Assembly: GCA_947069175.1 (NCBI GenBank)
Contig: CAMTDV010000009.1
Span: 9,805,663-9,869,662 of the forward strand
Direction: 5' to 3'
Source of the DNA: Scalesia atractyloides
Taxonomy: Eukaryota; Streptophyta; Magnoliopsida; Asterales; Asteraceae
Length of the DNA: 64,000 nt
Each line of letters opens with the position of its first letter. The stretch's first letter is position 1. Positions 33,103-45,668 of this stretch are shown piece by piece. The translations under genes and the position numbers were made by a program. The notes under the pieces are model-generated. The model was not told the origin of the DNA. It worked only from the letters and a program-made list of their open reading frames with translations, and ran no database searches.

Positions 33103-35001
33103 TTTTATGTTTTTCCATGTGTAGACTGTTAGAGAAATTATTGGATATTATATATTATATATTGTTTTCAGTACATTCAATACGATCGGCTCCGTTTGTT
33201 TGAGCCTTGATCGGTTATTTCATTTTACATTTCAATACATGCAATACGTTCGGCTCCACCCGATTGAGCCTTGAGCGCACATTTCAATTTACATTTCCAG
33301 TTTATGCAATACGTTCGGCTCCACCCGATTGAGCCTTGAGCGCACATACAATTTCATTATCAGTATCTTGTGGTTGTGGTGTTTGTAGTAGAGTCGCATC
33401 GAACTAACCATAACTTGCGGATAAAGTCAATGAAAATTTGACAAGGATATGGTGGATACGCCGATGGTACTTCCTATATATAAGTATTCTTGTCAAATGA
33501 TCGGAGGCATTATCAGGCGGTTATGAGAGGTTCCATGCATAGGCTGTTTGTGTGGTTAAGTTATTCATTTTCAGTACATGCAATACGCTCGGCTCCACCC
33601 GATTGAGCCTTGAGCACACAATTTCAATTTCAGTACATTCAATACGTTCGGCTCCGTTTGATTGAGCCTTGAGCGCACAAACAATTTCATTATCAGTATC
33701 TTGTGGTTGTGGTGTTTGTAGTAGAGTCGCATCGAACTAACCATAACTTGCGGATAAGTCAATGAAAATTTGACAAGGATATGGTGGATACGCCGCTGGT
33801 ACTTCCTATATATAAGTATTCTTGTCAAATGATCGGAGGCATTATCAGGCGGTTATGAGAGGTTCCATGCATAAGCTGTTTGTGTGGTTAAGTTATTCAT
33901 TTTCAGTACATGCAATACGCTCGGCTCCACCCGATTGAGCCTTGAGCACACAATTTCAATTTCAGTACATTCAATACGTTCGGCTCCGTTTGATTGAGCC
34001 TTGAGCGCACATCCATTTCATTTTCAGTACATGCAATACGATCGGCTCCGTTCGATTGAGCCTTGATCGCACAGATATATTTCATTTCAGTATTTTATGT
34101 TTGTTGTATTGGTTGTAGAGTTGTAGGACTAATCATAATTCACTGATAAAACTAATGAAAATTTGGCAAGAATATGGTGGATACGCCGCTGGTACTTCCT
34201 ATATATAAGTATTCTTGCCAAAGGATCAGAGGCATTATCGGACGGTTATGAGAAGTTCTATGCAGGATTTATTAGTTTCTTGGTAACCAATCATAACTTG
34301 TGGATAAAACTAATGAAAATTTGGCAAGAATATGGTGGATACGCCGCTGGTACTTCCTATATATAAGTATTCTTACCAAAGGATCAGAGGCATTATCGAG
34401 CGGTTATGAGAAGTTCCATGTAGGATTTAGTATTGCCTTGGTTGGAATTTGTGTTACATTTATATCATCATGTTATTTAAAGAGATTGGATTGTGTTCCA
34501 TTTCTACATAAACTAACCTCTCCATCATAATAAACGAGAGAGGAACTTCCATCATTCAAACATATATGCTATCAGAATGTGAATTCAAATATTTGCTGTT
34601 GTGTTTATTAATGTTCAAATATTTGCTGATGTGTTTATTCATGTTCGAATATGAGCTGTTGCGTTTACCTATGTTCAAATATCAGCTGTTGTATTTTTAT
34701 TTATGTTCCATACAAGTTGTAGTGTTAGAAGTTTTGCCTTAGGATATAACCATACTTTCCCAAACGTATCTAAACTCTTATGCATGATATCATTTTTTAG
34801 CGAATCATTCCTGTTTATCAATACTCATACAGTAGGCAACAAAAAGCGATTCCTGAATAGGGTACTTAACCCTTACAAGGAACGTTACCGCCTCGAACAA
34901 AAACTTAAGCCCTTATTTTGTTAAGCATACAACTGTCAAAACAAACATCATCATTCTTTTAGTCAAATATATCACAATTTAAATTTCGGGACGAAATTTC
35001 T
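33103..35001 (+). repeat. Repeat-rich 3' untranslated region of the gag-only element
   Basis: About ten copies of a unit of roughly 50-60 bp with AATACGTTCGGCTCC and GATTGAGCCTTGAGC (about 33180-34075), and four copies of a longer unit (about 33420-33540, 33750-33880, 34145-34260, 34305-34430) with GGTGGATACGCCG and ACTTCCTATATATAAGTATT. Each long unit contains an inverted repeat around 40 bp of loop (see findings). ATTTGCTGTTGTGTTTATT-like units follow at 34580-34700. No pol domain is present. Confidence 0.8.
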
Positions 35002-35013
35002 AAAAAGCAGGGG
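35002..35013 (+). other. Polypurine tract of the gag-only element
   Basis: AAAAAGCAGGGG, 4 bp before the 3' LTR start. Confidence 0.75.
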
Positions 35014-35017
35014 ATAC

Positions 35018-37659
35018 TGTAACATCCGTCAAAAACGGATTTACCAAACCCGCTCCGTTTATCAACCGAACAGTCAGTCAAAATTTTCGTTGCGAATTAA
35101 ATGCCCAAAATATTTTTAAACGATCCGTAATCAATTATTATACGGGAATATATATTTAGTTTTTGAAAAACTGTCAAAAATCGCAAAATAAAAATGATTT
35201 GTTTCTGCCGGGTTTCGAACCCGGGTCTGTACCGAATCAGCAAAGCGATTTATCTCACACACACAAACCACTGCGCCACTTGTTCTGTTTGATGAATAAT
35301 AGAATCATTTAATTGATAAAGTGACTTTACGAATTCAAAACGGCGCCCAAACAATTCAGTCGTCGGAATCCCGGAAATCTCGCGAGTCTTAAACTACAAT
35401 TTACGTTATAACGTAAACTATTAACCAGACATCGGTTATAACCGATGTTTGAAGTCCGCGACCAAAATCATAACTGCCGGAAAATTTAAATAAACGAACA
35501 CAGTCCGAAATCAGACCAAATACATCTCGTTTTTCCCCTATAAATTCACCCTCAACCCACTGCAAACTTTTTCGCTCAGAACCACACTTTTCCTCGGCGT
35601 AATTCCACTCGCCGGAACTCATCTGTTCGTCGCCGGAAAACCGGTTTCCCTATTGCCGAGCCTTACTGAACCTTCTAAGTTCATACCGAAGTCACCCTTA
35701 CTTTTTCCAAGCTTTCCGGAGACTCGCTGCCGCAAGACACCTGACGCCGGAGTTGATTTCTGTCGCCGGAGTTCTGCCGGAAAACAGAGGGTCTAGTCGG
35801 TATACCTCTTTCGCTTATTTTTCTTTATCTTTTCACCTTTATCTTACCTTAATGGACTGTAAAACACTAATAAACTGATAAAAATCTTGAACCAGTCGAT
35901 TTCCGATTTCTGGTTCAAACTTGACGAGGAAGACGATGTTTTTATGTATCATATAAGTTTAATATAAATCATGAAATTAATCGGGTTAGACACACAGTCC
36001 AGCGGTGGACTGTGTGCACATATAAAACGCAAAAGGTCTCGAGTTGATTCCCGTCTCACACACGCTGCCTTAATAAAATCCATTTTTTTGTTTACTGAAC
36101 CGGAGTCGCCTTAGATATATGTTAAGTATATTAATAACAGGAATAATAACCAAGTTAGACACACAGTCCAGCGGTGGACTGTGTGTTTGTTTATATCACA
36201 GGTCACGAGTTCGAGTCCGGTCTTTAGCACCGACTCGGACAATTATCTTTTCTTTTTAAATAAGGCAGAAAAGGAAATAACTAATTAGTATTTAAGTATA
36301 ATAAAAATCGAATGATATAACATGTTGAACACACAGTCCAGCGGTGGACTGTGTGTTGGATTAAACCACAGGTCCCGGGTTCGAGACCTGTGGAGTGCAC
36401 GACCGTTTCGCTTAAAATGTTTTTAAATAAAATGAATTTCGGTTTAATCTAATTAATATATATATATATAATTAAAATCAGATATATAACGGGTTAGACA
36501 TGTAGCTCAGTTGGTAGAGCTGCGTGCACGCGTACGAGAGGTCTCGGGTTCGAGCCTCACTCAGCGCACAATAATATGCCATCGAACCGGTCAACGGTCA
36601 GGTCAACGGTCAACGGGCCGGTCAACGGTCAGAAAAAAATAAATTTTTTTTTATTATTTTTATTTAATTATTTTAATTAAAAATCAATTATAAATACTTG
36701 AAAATAACATTTTTAAGGTTAGAAAATAGCCTCAAACTCACAAAAATACACCCAACAATCCTACTAAAATAGATTAATAAAATCCGTTTACTTACCAAAC
36801 CATAATGCGATTTATCTAGGTTAAATCTCACTCGTGGTTAAAACCACTTCGCGTGCATTCAACGTCATCAACCGAACGCACCCACTGTGAGTGAATCTTA
36901 CAACTCCCCCTTTTAAATTACACGTTTTGGGGTGTGTCATGTGTTATGAAATTAATTAATTTATTTATTTAAACTTGTGCCATACCACATCATGACCTAA
37001 ACTTAGATTGTTTTTATTGTTGTGATTTATTTATTTCCTTTTATCAAATTATATGAAACTCATACATTAAGCCCATCAGTTCCTCGTGGGAGACGAGTAG
37101 AACATCGCGTGCTTCACATCAAATTCATTATTGTTTATGTGTGTATCATTGAGTTTATATTGTTTGTAGTTGTGTCATTCCTATTATCATGTTTATGCAA
37201 TTCATTCATCAGGCCCCTCAGTTCCTCGTGAGAGACGAGTTGAGCATCGCGTGCCTTTAATTGTTCCATTATTATTCATGAGTGTTTCATTCAATATCTT
37301 ATGATTGTTGATTAAGTTACATCTATTTTTACTCATGTTTGGCTGTGCACATATTTCATAATCAATTTAAATAAATTCGTTCAAATGTTTTCCATAGGAT
37401 TCACTCGCCAACATTATGTTGATCCAAAAACCCTTTTACACATGATACAGGTGAACAGGTTGAAGCAAGGAAAACATAGGATATGCCTTAGAAGAGAATC
37501 AAGAAGTATAGATTGTTAGTTAGAACAGTTGTAACCTTTATTGTAAATTTCCATTTAATTTGTATTAATGAATATGAAACGCTTAATAAATGTCATGAGC
37601 TTTGATGATAACCCAATCATGCCCCGATCACCTTATCCGCTGCGGGACGGGGTGTGACA
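35018..37659 (+). repeat. 3' LTR of the gag-only element
   Basis: 2642 bp, nearly identical to 28274-30917. It repeats all five tRNA-like modules: the minus-strand one at 35199-35281, then four units at about 35985-36153, 36154-36323, 36324-36492 and 36493-36570. The hairpin of unit 1 is at 35991-36016. Confidence 0.93.
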
Positions 37660-39525
37660 GATTGGTATCAGAGCCATGACTATAGGGATATAGGATAGGT
37701 TATTAGACCCTTAGAGCCTATACTATAGTCTGCCTAAATTTTAATTGATTAGATGGTTACATACAAACTTGTGATATTTATTTGTTTCATATTTGTTTAC
37801 ATTTCAGTCAAACATACATGCTTATATACATATTCATCATACATATGTACATATTCATTATACATAGATCGATGTTCATGTATTCAATTTATTTTCATAC
37901 TCTCATTATCCAAAGATTTTGTGCAATTTTCAAATCTCATCAAAGTAAGTTCTGCGACGGGCATGTAGTAACTGGAAGGGTACAAGTACCGGTAGTCGGA
38001 ACGTCCTGTCTAGGCTGGCATTCGTATAAAGCCAATATAACGGACCAGTTTGCCTACCTGGGGACCAACGATGAGAGTACGAAGGACCTATTAGGCCAAA
38101 GCATGCCACACCAAACGTCGTTCGAACTAACCCTACTTTGAGTTGTCACCGTGTCTACACCTGGACACATTCCGAATATCACACGTTGTATACATATTTC
38201 TCGATTTTCTCCGGGTTTTTGTGTACGCAACCAGGCAGAAACCGTGCGAACCATATGAAAAACCGGTATTCATGGGGGCCCACATGATTACACAGGTAAA
38301 GTATGGCGGCATGAAGGGCCTAACAGCGAGCAAAGCCCAAGACATCCAATGGATGTAGTAATTTATTTATCTATAATTATTTTATGAATGTTCATTCCTA
38401 ATGCGACCCATGAACCCAAAAGCATCCAACTCATACTCTTGTCATGTATTTCTTGTAGATGTCTTCTAACCTCGCCCGTAGGAAGACGAGAACAAGAAAA
38501 GCCCGCGAGCGCATGGCTGCCTTAATCGCTCAACAAATGGCTGCCGTAATACCCAATATTGTAATCCAAGTTCAACAAGCACTTACCAATAATCCTGTCA
38601 ATCAAGCAAACCAAAACATTTTCAACTCTCCCCCAAATACCACTAAATGCACCTACAAGCATTTCAAATCATGCGACCCTCCGAAATACAAAGGGACTGA
38701 AGGCGTCACTGCTCTTCTCCATTGGTTTGAAGAAATGGAGAACACTTTTCTAAATTGCGATTGCCCTGATGATCGCAAAGTGCGTTATGCTACCGGTCGA
38801 TTATATGGGATAGCACTTACTTGGTGGAACACAGAGAAGGCCAAACGAGGTGTGGAAGATGCTATGTCCTTAACTTGGATCGAATTGAAGGAAATCATGA
38901 CCAGACGATTTTGCCCAAGGAGCGAAATCAAGAAGTTAGAAGATGAATTTTACTCATTGAAGCAAATGGAAGGAGACCACATCACCTACAACAAAAGATT
39001 CCTCGAGTTACATCAAATGGTTCCCAACATGTTCACTCCCCTCTACCGTTTGATCGAGCACTACATTCGTGGTCTTCCGTCAAAGATTCAAGACCCTGTA
39101 ATAAGTGCCAAGCCTGCAACCTTGGAAGCAGCAATGGAGCTAGCAACAGAGCTCACCGAGAACCGAATCCGAAACAAAGACTTCAAGGAGGAGAAAAAGA
39201 AGGATAAAGAATCGACTGAAACCTTCGACTCCACCCAAACTGAATCCCCTTCTCAACCCAATCCTAAGAGAAGAAGAGTCGGGCGACTTTTCGCTGCGAC
39301 CCAACGAAATCAACCAGTTTTACACGCCATACCCATCCGAGCTATCCCAATCACCCAAGTGGCACCCAACTCAGCTTACCCAACTAAGAAACCATATCTT
39401 GGACCTCACCCTCGATGCAACAACTGTTTTTATCACCATCCCCTTACTTTACCTTGCCGGCTATGTACAACTTGTGGACGCTATGGTCATTTGAGCAATG
39501 TTTGTCGCACCTTTCAAGACCAAAC
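37660..39525 (+). mobile_element. Second, truncated internal region of the gag-only element
   Basis: After the 3' LTR the sequence does not return to the Copia host. It continues with another primer site (37663-37675), leader and gag start, matching 30918-32783 almost base for base. Identity stops at 39525, where Copia sequence starts again. The order LTR-internal-LTR-truncated internal indicates a tandem element made by recombination or template switching, followed by deletion, or an assembly duplication. Confidence 0.88.
38459..39525 (+). pseudogene. gag: Truncated second gag copy
   Basis: The first 355 codons equal the intact gag at 31717, including the first CCHC knuckle. Then the frame passes into Copia DNA and stops at 39598 after about 24 foreign residues. 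The second zinc knuckle and acidic tail are missing. Confidence 0.9.
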
Positions 39526-39529
39526 GTTT

Positions 39530-42060
39530 ATACACATACTGCTTCGGTTTAAATGTCTTTATATTCACCAACTCTTCTTCGAAATCAAACTCGAATGAAT
39601 CATTGTCAACTTCAAACATTCTTGCCAACTCTTCTTTGGTGTAAGTGTGTGCAATCTCCCCTTCCTCTAAACTTGTATCTAACGTTATCAGAGATATCAA
39701 CATCTTGTTGCCTTGTCTGCTCTGTGGACTCCCCCTTACTTGGAGCATCGTCCATGTTAGCATTATCATCGATTAGGGATTCGAAATCAAATTCAGAATG
39801 AACTTTCGCATAATCAATCTAACGCCCCCTGATCATCATTATCATCACCATCATGATCTGAATCATCTTTAGTATCATCACCGGCAGGGTCGTCGTCGTT
39901 TTCATCTTTATCTTCCTCGTCATCTTTCTGTTATGTTTCCTGATTATCAACAATCTTTTCAGGAACAACTTCATGAACAATCTCTGATTCAGGAGCTTTC
40001 TTAGATTCGAAAATCTTTTCTAACACCGGCTCCTCTAAAGTAATAGGGACACCATCAATAACCTTTTTACCTTTGCCTTGCTCAGCCAATTCTTTTTCTG
40101 CTTTCTCTTTTGCTTCTTGAACATCTAGACGATCATATTCTATTTTGAAGTTGATGCCCAGACTATTAAACACTTTCTGTAGCCTTGCAAATCTTTTATC
40201 ATTTATATCACGTTCAGATCTCAACTCTGCTATTTCTTTCTCTAGCTTAGCATTTGCAGCACCCAAGCTTTCGACCATAGCTTTCAAGTAACCTTGATCA
40301 TCTTCAAGAAACTTTAATTAGTCATTCAGAATTTCTTTCTCAACCTCACCCTGCTTTAGTTTCTTCTCAAGAGCTGCTTTATCAACTTAGTTCTATTTGG
40401 CTTTATCTTCCAAATCTTTAAGCCTTTTCTCTAACTTATCAATCGGAATATCTTCAAACCAGCCCGTAAGATCATTAGCAGTTACAGGATGTGTAATATT
40501 TTCTGGAATATCACCGAAAGCATCTTTGAATTCTCTAGCTCTAGCACTTTGAGGAGTTGATTGTCTTGATTTCTGAGGAGTAGCCTTTGCTGCAGACTTT
40601 GGTGTTGATTGAGGAGTAACTTGAACAGGAACTTCAACAGTGATAAAAGTTTCTTCTTCAATTGCAGTAGTTGGAGGAATAACAGATTCTATAATCGGAA
40701 TCTCTTGCAATTCAGAAACAGGAGGTTCTTGTGTGACTCCTTTCTATGATTGACTCAGATATATGTGACTCGGAGTTTTCTTTCTTCAGTGAGTGCTCGG
40801 GAGAGCCTGTGGCTTTCTTTGATTCTCCAACCTTAGACTTTGTGCGTTTAGATTTCTTCTTTGGACGTTCAGAATCAGAAACCTCTTCGGCAGATGGCTC
40901 GTAAAGATCTTCACCATGTTTTTTCAATCTTTCCTCTTCTTTTTCTTTCTCTGCTGCTTTTTCTCTCTTCAAAAGAATCCTCAGACGATTCTTCATCTTT
41001 ATCAGACGTAGCAGAAATAACTTCATCATCCTTTTCCTAACTTTCGATGTTTGCTGCAGCACTAGAACCTTCAACATTTTGAACATTCTCTTTAGTATCA
41101 GGCTCATCGACCAACAACGTCTAAGCTTTCTTTGACGCTCTTTTACGCTTTTGTTTTCAACTACGAACACGTGCTTAATATACCAATCACCTCGTTTCTC
41201 TTTGAAGTTAGTTAAATGCTCAACTTCTTCTTTCTCGTCACCACTGCCCTCTTTTCTCCACTTATTCTCTGGAGGTGCAACATAGTGTTCATCAGAAATA
41301 GCTCCAAAAACTGGTTTAGCAACAGGAGCAGAATCTTGCTTCTGATTTATCTTTAGCTTCTTCAGCGTCGTTTCATCCATGTGAGTTAGGTAGAGAATAT
41401 CATTTGGATCCTTTGCAATATTCTGAAATTTCTCATCGATCAGCATCTGAACGAACCTTGGATATAAAACTAATTTGTCTGTTCCCATGTTCTTTGACAT
41501 AAACTTGAAGACCACTCTTGAAAAGTTAAACTTCTTGTTCAGAATCAAAGCAGTAACCATACATGCCATATAATCTTGTATATCATCGAGCCCTGCTTTC
41601 CTATGACTGAAAGCGTGAATGATGGCGTGAATTAATAGCTTGTAAGCCAAAGAAACACGACCTTTCTTCATCATAGGCTCGTTCACGTGACCTTTATAAC
41701 CCATTCGGAAAAAGCAACCCTTGACCATCCTCTCTTCAAAGCTTATCGGATCATTAACATCGTCGTTGAGTTATAAGACCCTTCGTATATCAGCTTCCGT
41801 GACCAAGAATTCCTTATCTTCGTTCCCGACTCGCACTGCAAACTTTATTACTTTGTTCGCCTCGTCATATGATGCTGAATTCCAAAAGAAATAGACGTGC
41901 GATCTGTATACAACATGCTTATCTGTGATCGCCTTTGTTATCGGAATACGCCGTAAAACTTCATTTTCTCAGAAAAAGCCGCCAGCGTCGGATAGATCTT
42001 CTCATCCAATGAAATACAAGTATTATGGAACTTGTTAAACGAAAGCTTAATGTTCTGCGG
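39530..42060 (-). pseudogene. Extra 3' ORF of the Copia element, proximal part
   Basis: On the minus strand the coding sense begins near 42060 (SLDEKIYPTLAAF, KMKFYGVFR) and continues in shifted frames through DKHVVYRSHVYFFWNSASYD, GCFFRMGYKGHVNEPMMKKG, then AIIHAFSHRKAGLDDIQDYM and LVLYPRFVQMLIDEKFQNIA (to about 41400). Lys/Glu-rich and Ser/Thr/Pro-rich stretches follow, then a coiled coil (LGAANAKLEKEIAELRSERD, about 40200-40270) and an acidic end. It lies after RNase H, where Sireviruses carry their env-like ORF. I recall similar proteins next to Copia pol genes in composite-family plants, of unknown function. At least four frameshifts or stops break it, and the nested element splits it from 27957-28273. 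Confidence 0.6.
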
Positions 42061-42109
42061 ACAGAAAAAACAAACAATTGGCACAATTTTTGACATTTTG
42101 AAACATATA

Positions 42110-42835
42110 ACCATCAAGTTCGGGCGAACTTGAGGCCAAAACCACAAAATCAGCACAAATAAACAATAACTTCGGCCGAACATGTGCACCAAACAGAATT
42201 TTTACATTTTCCATAAGTTCGGGCGAACTTGAAGTTTAAACATGTTTTTTTTGCATATTATAAACAAGTTCGGGCGAACTTGTTACAATTTCAAGTTTTA
42301 TAAAAGATCAAACAACTTCGCCCGAAGTTGATGAAACCATCAAGAACAAGTTCGGGCGAACTTGTCGTCATCTCACAAAAACCTGCAAACAACAACAACA
42401 TGTTCATTGTCCGATTTTATGATTTGTTAAGCATGTTTACATGTTTATTAGATTAATTCATCGATCAATTTGTCCAACAATCACCTAGATCTATCAGATT
42501 TTAAGCTTTCGGTCCAAACCATTTCGTTTAAATTCAATCCATGGAAGATCTGTGGAAATTATACCTCAGCCATGATTTTAAGCGTGCAAATCACTTTCAA
42601 ATCGGGCAGAGTAACGGTATGATTTTTGAAAAATAACAATCTCTCACAATTCGTCTAAGTTCGCTCGAAGTTTGATTATCAGATGAAATGAATATGTGAG
42701 CGAACTTGAAAATTATATACCCAGTCAAGTTCGAGCGAACTTAACTTTCAAAAATAAGATATTATAAGCTAACTTCGCCCGAAGATATCAAATAATGAAA
42801 CATTTAAATTTCAGCAACTTCGGCCTAACTTACTT
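42110..42835. repeat. Palindrome cluster, Copia 3' non-coding region
   Basis: About ten copies or decayed copies of CAAGTTCG-NN-CGAACTTG: 42115-42132, 42168-42185, 42215-42230, 42263-42284, 42313-42330 (variant arms CAACTTCG/CGAAGTTG), 42346-42365, 42658-42674, 42727-42743, 42771-42785 and 42816-42832. None lies in the pol coding region. Confidence 0.85.
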
Positions 42836-44190
42836 CAAATCAAATTTTTAAACATTTTCAAATTTTCATTTTTAACCCTGAACTTTCACATGTTTACCAG
42901 TTATGAAAATCCACTCAGTTGACCAAGTCCAAGTTAATGACCTTGGTTAACCGATTTGTCTGCCGAGTCCAAGTTAATGACCCCGGTTTGACACGTTATG
43001 AACAAACTGATGTTTTTCTCAATTTAAAAGTTTCAATTTAATGAACTTTTTCATCGTTATTCGTGCATTTTGATTTTACAGATTAGCTCCCAACCCGTTA
43101 TCATCAAGAGTCCAACAACTTAGCACCATTCCGAACTCCGAAGATCCGCTTTCCATCATTGGCTGTTGAAAAAATGTAGAAGTAATTTTTTTTTGAATTT
43201 TCGAAGTTTATGTTAAAACACATGAAAATCTTTTTGGGTTTAAATCTTAAATCAAATAAGCTATGTACAAACATATTTCCAGACATATTTTTGTGAATTT
43301 GTGTATAAGGATCATTTCAGTAGATTGAGACGTATCACCAGTACCGTTGACCTTTTGATGACTTTAAGTTTTAAACTCGTTTACCTAGATTGTCGATATG
43401 TTTGTCCACTTAAACTTCGACACATTTCTCAATTGTTCCAAGATATCTTATTTAGAATTATGAAACTTGACTCAACTATGGTTCCCATCTCAGAATATAC
43501 TCCCGTATCAAGATTCCCTAGATTTCATCTTACAGGTGAGTATAGCGTAACTGATATCTGTATCTGGGTTGTGCTAGGCCTTGAGAGCTCAGGTTAGTAC
43601 TACCGTACAGACAAAGAGATGAAGGCTCGACTTTAAGGTGTGTTCCAATTAAGGAATCTTTTAAGTACTACAATTGATTAGATCTTTCGATTCTTTGCAG
43701 TTTAGGGTTTTAAGCAAAAGCATTATAGAAGTTCTAGGCTATTGCTTCCGCAAAATCAGAAGAACTTGTATAATACCCCAGATATCAATCATCTATAAAG
43801 ACCTCGTATCTCAGAATCAGGCAATCTCTCAAACGAAATTTCGGAGTACTAAGTCCATTTATCCGAGAGATGTTAATCCACAAGTTTAAGCAGTTGTAAA
43901 ATTTAGTTTATATCCCGGAAACAATTTACTGAACGTGTAAAGCCTATCAACACATCCACAGTAAGACGTGTTTTACTTTTAAACTTTACAATTCTTTAGC
44001 GTACTGTGATAGTCCACTGATGTACTATCATTTCCTTTTTGACACAATTTTTTTTATCTTTTTCTTGTTTTTGTACTTTTTGGTTTTTCATAAGTATTTT
44101 TATTTTTCGTAATATTTCTCCCCCTAAAATCAAAACATATTTTTGTATTTTTAGTTTTTAAGAAATTCTAATCCTAAAAGGTAACAAACC
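42836..44190. other. Copia non-coding region between pol and the extra ORF
   Basis: No coding region is supported. AGTCCAAGTTAATGACC occurs twice (about 42926 and 42966) as a short direct repeat. Confidence 0.5.
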
Positions 44191-44198
44191 AATGAGGA

Positions 44199-45092
44199 TC
44201 ACGAGAACTCGTCGTCCGATCCATATTCAACTTCTGCATTCGCACCTGTCAAAAGATTTTTCATACCATTAATCCTCATTAAGTATTTAAACCGTGAAAG
44301 AGTAAATGGTTTGGTATAAAAATAAGCTTTTTGTTCATAGGTGTGGATTTTCTCAATTCGTACCAACTTCTTTTCGTAGCAATCACAAATGAAGTGGTAT
44401 CGAATCTCGATATGTTTCGTTCGAGAGTGATGAACTGGATTTTTAGTAATGTCGATAGCTGCCTTATTATCAACATACAGCGACGTGTCAAGAAATTGCA
44501 GACCATAGTCTCTCATCTGCTGTTGGATCCATAGAATCTGTGAACAACAGCTGGAGGCCGAGATATACTCAGCTTCACAGGTAGAGAGAGCGACCGTAAT
44601 CTGTTTCTTACACTGCCAGGTTACCAAGCGTGTTCCGAAGAACTAGCAGCCCGTTGTAGTTGATTTTGAATTCAACTTATCTACACCAAAATCAGAATCA
44701 GCATATCCCGTTAGATCGAAGTTATCATTCTTTGGGTACCACAAGCCGGTGCTTGGACATCCCTTCAAGTATCTGAAAATTCCCTTCACGATCTGCATGT
44801 GAGAGATTCTTGGGCTGGACTGATATCTGGCGCAAAGGCAGGTAGGATACATCATATCCGGGCGAGATGCCGTAAGATACATGAGAGATCCTATCATCGA
44901 CCTGTAAAGAGTATCATCAACTTTGGTTCCTGTTTCATCAATGCAAATTCCGTGATTGAGAGCAAGAGGAGTAGATAACGGCTTCGAGCTTTCCATTACA
45001 AACTTCTTCAAGATATCATGAACGTACTTGGTTTGATGAATGAAAATACCGCCTGGCAACTGATCAACTTGCAATCCGAGGAAGAATTTCAT
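44199..45092 (-). pseudogene. Copia RT connection and RNase H
   Basis: First block (44643-45092): MKFFLGLQVDQLPGGIFIHQ, SRPDMMYPTCLCARY and DLTGYADSDFGVDKLNSKST, the usual stretch after the RT core, with the first RNase H aspartates in YADSD. A stop at 44643 separates it from the second block (44199-44627): ALSTCEAEYISAS, YVDNKAAIDITKNPV and RTKHIEIRYHFI, which carry the other RNase H acidic residues and the conserved tail. The domain degrades the RNA strand during reverse transcription. The reading frame is broken but the motifs are well preserved. Confidence 0.92.
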
Positions 45093-45601
45093 TTCCCCAT
45101 AGAAGACATCTCGAATTTCTTCTTCATGACTTTCTCAAACTCTTTGCAAAGATCGTCATTTGTCGAACCAAATATGATGTCATCTACATAGATTTGTATG
45201 ATAATCAGATCATTTCCAACTTCTCTGGTAAAGAGCGTAATATCCACTGTTCCTCTGATAAAGCCGTTGCCAACAAGATGTTGAGATAAAATCTCGTACC
45301 AGGCTCTCGGGGCCTGATGCAAACCATACAGTGCTTTATCCAGGAGATAGGCTTTCTTCTTGTTCAGCGGATCAACAAACGCCAGTGGTTGTCCGACGTA
45401 CACTTGCTCCCATAGCTTACCGTATAGAAAAGCGGATTTCACATCTAACAGATACACTTTAAATCCTTTCCAAGCAGCAAATGCAAGGAAAATGCGAATG
45501 GACTCCAATTTAGCAACTGGTGCATATACTTCTGTATAATCAATTCCTTCCTGTTGATGGAATCCTTTGACAACGAGCCGAGCTTTGTTGCACACTATCA
45601 C
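45089..45601 (-). pseudogene. Copia reverse transcriptase core
   Basis: Motifs ARLVVKGFHQQEGIDYTE, YAPVAKLESIRI, LLDVKSAFLYG, ALYGLHQAPRAWYE and IQIYVDDIIFGSTN. The YVDD catalytic box is intact, as is the aspartate in DVKSAFL. About 170 codons are open. The frame is cut off upstream by stops, and downstream (MSSMGK) it passes into another frame, so it is not functional as a polyprotein. Confidence 0.94.
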
Positions 45602-45668
45602 TCCACGATCATCGCGCTTGCACTTGAAGACTCATTTGGTATCTATTGCCTTTTGATTCTCCGGTAGG

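Larger units (their letters stand above)
28274..37659 (+). mobile_element. Gag-only LTR retrotransposon (TR-GAG type)
   Basis: LTRs 28274-30917 (2644 bp) and 35018-37659 (2642 bp), TGTAACATCC...GTGTGACA. In the parts I compared they differ by two 1-bp indels, one TA-repeat indel and one substitution. The primer site is at 30921-30933 and the purine tract at 35002-35013. The internal 4.1 kb has one intact gag and no protease, integrase or reverse transcriptase. This fits the plant TR-GAG class of non-autonomous elements. Gag is of the Ty3/Gypsy kind. The outer Copia is about 4.5% diverged between LTRs, so this insertion is far younger. It is followed directly by a second, truncated internal region (37660-39525), so no TSD can be read. 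Confidence 0.9.

Noticed and set aside
33571..34530. Frames of 60-85 codons after gag
   Set aside because: They follow the non-coding repeat units of the 3' region.
42110..42835. CRISPR-like short repeat with spacers
   Set aside because: The repeat is a palindrome with irregular spacing inside a plant retrotransposon. There are no cas genes, and the context is eukaryotic.
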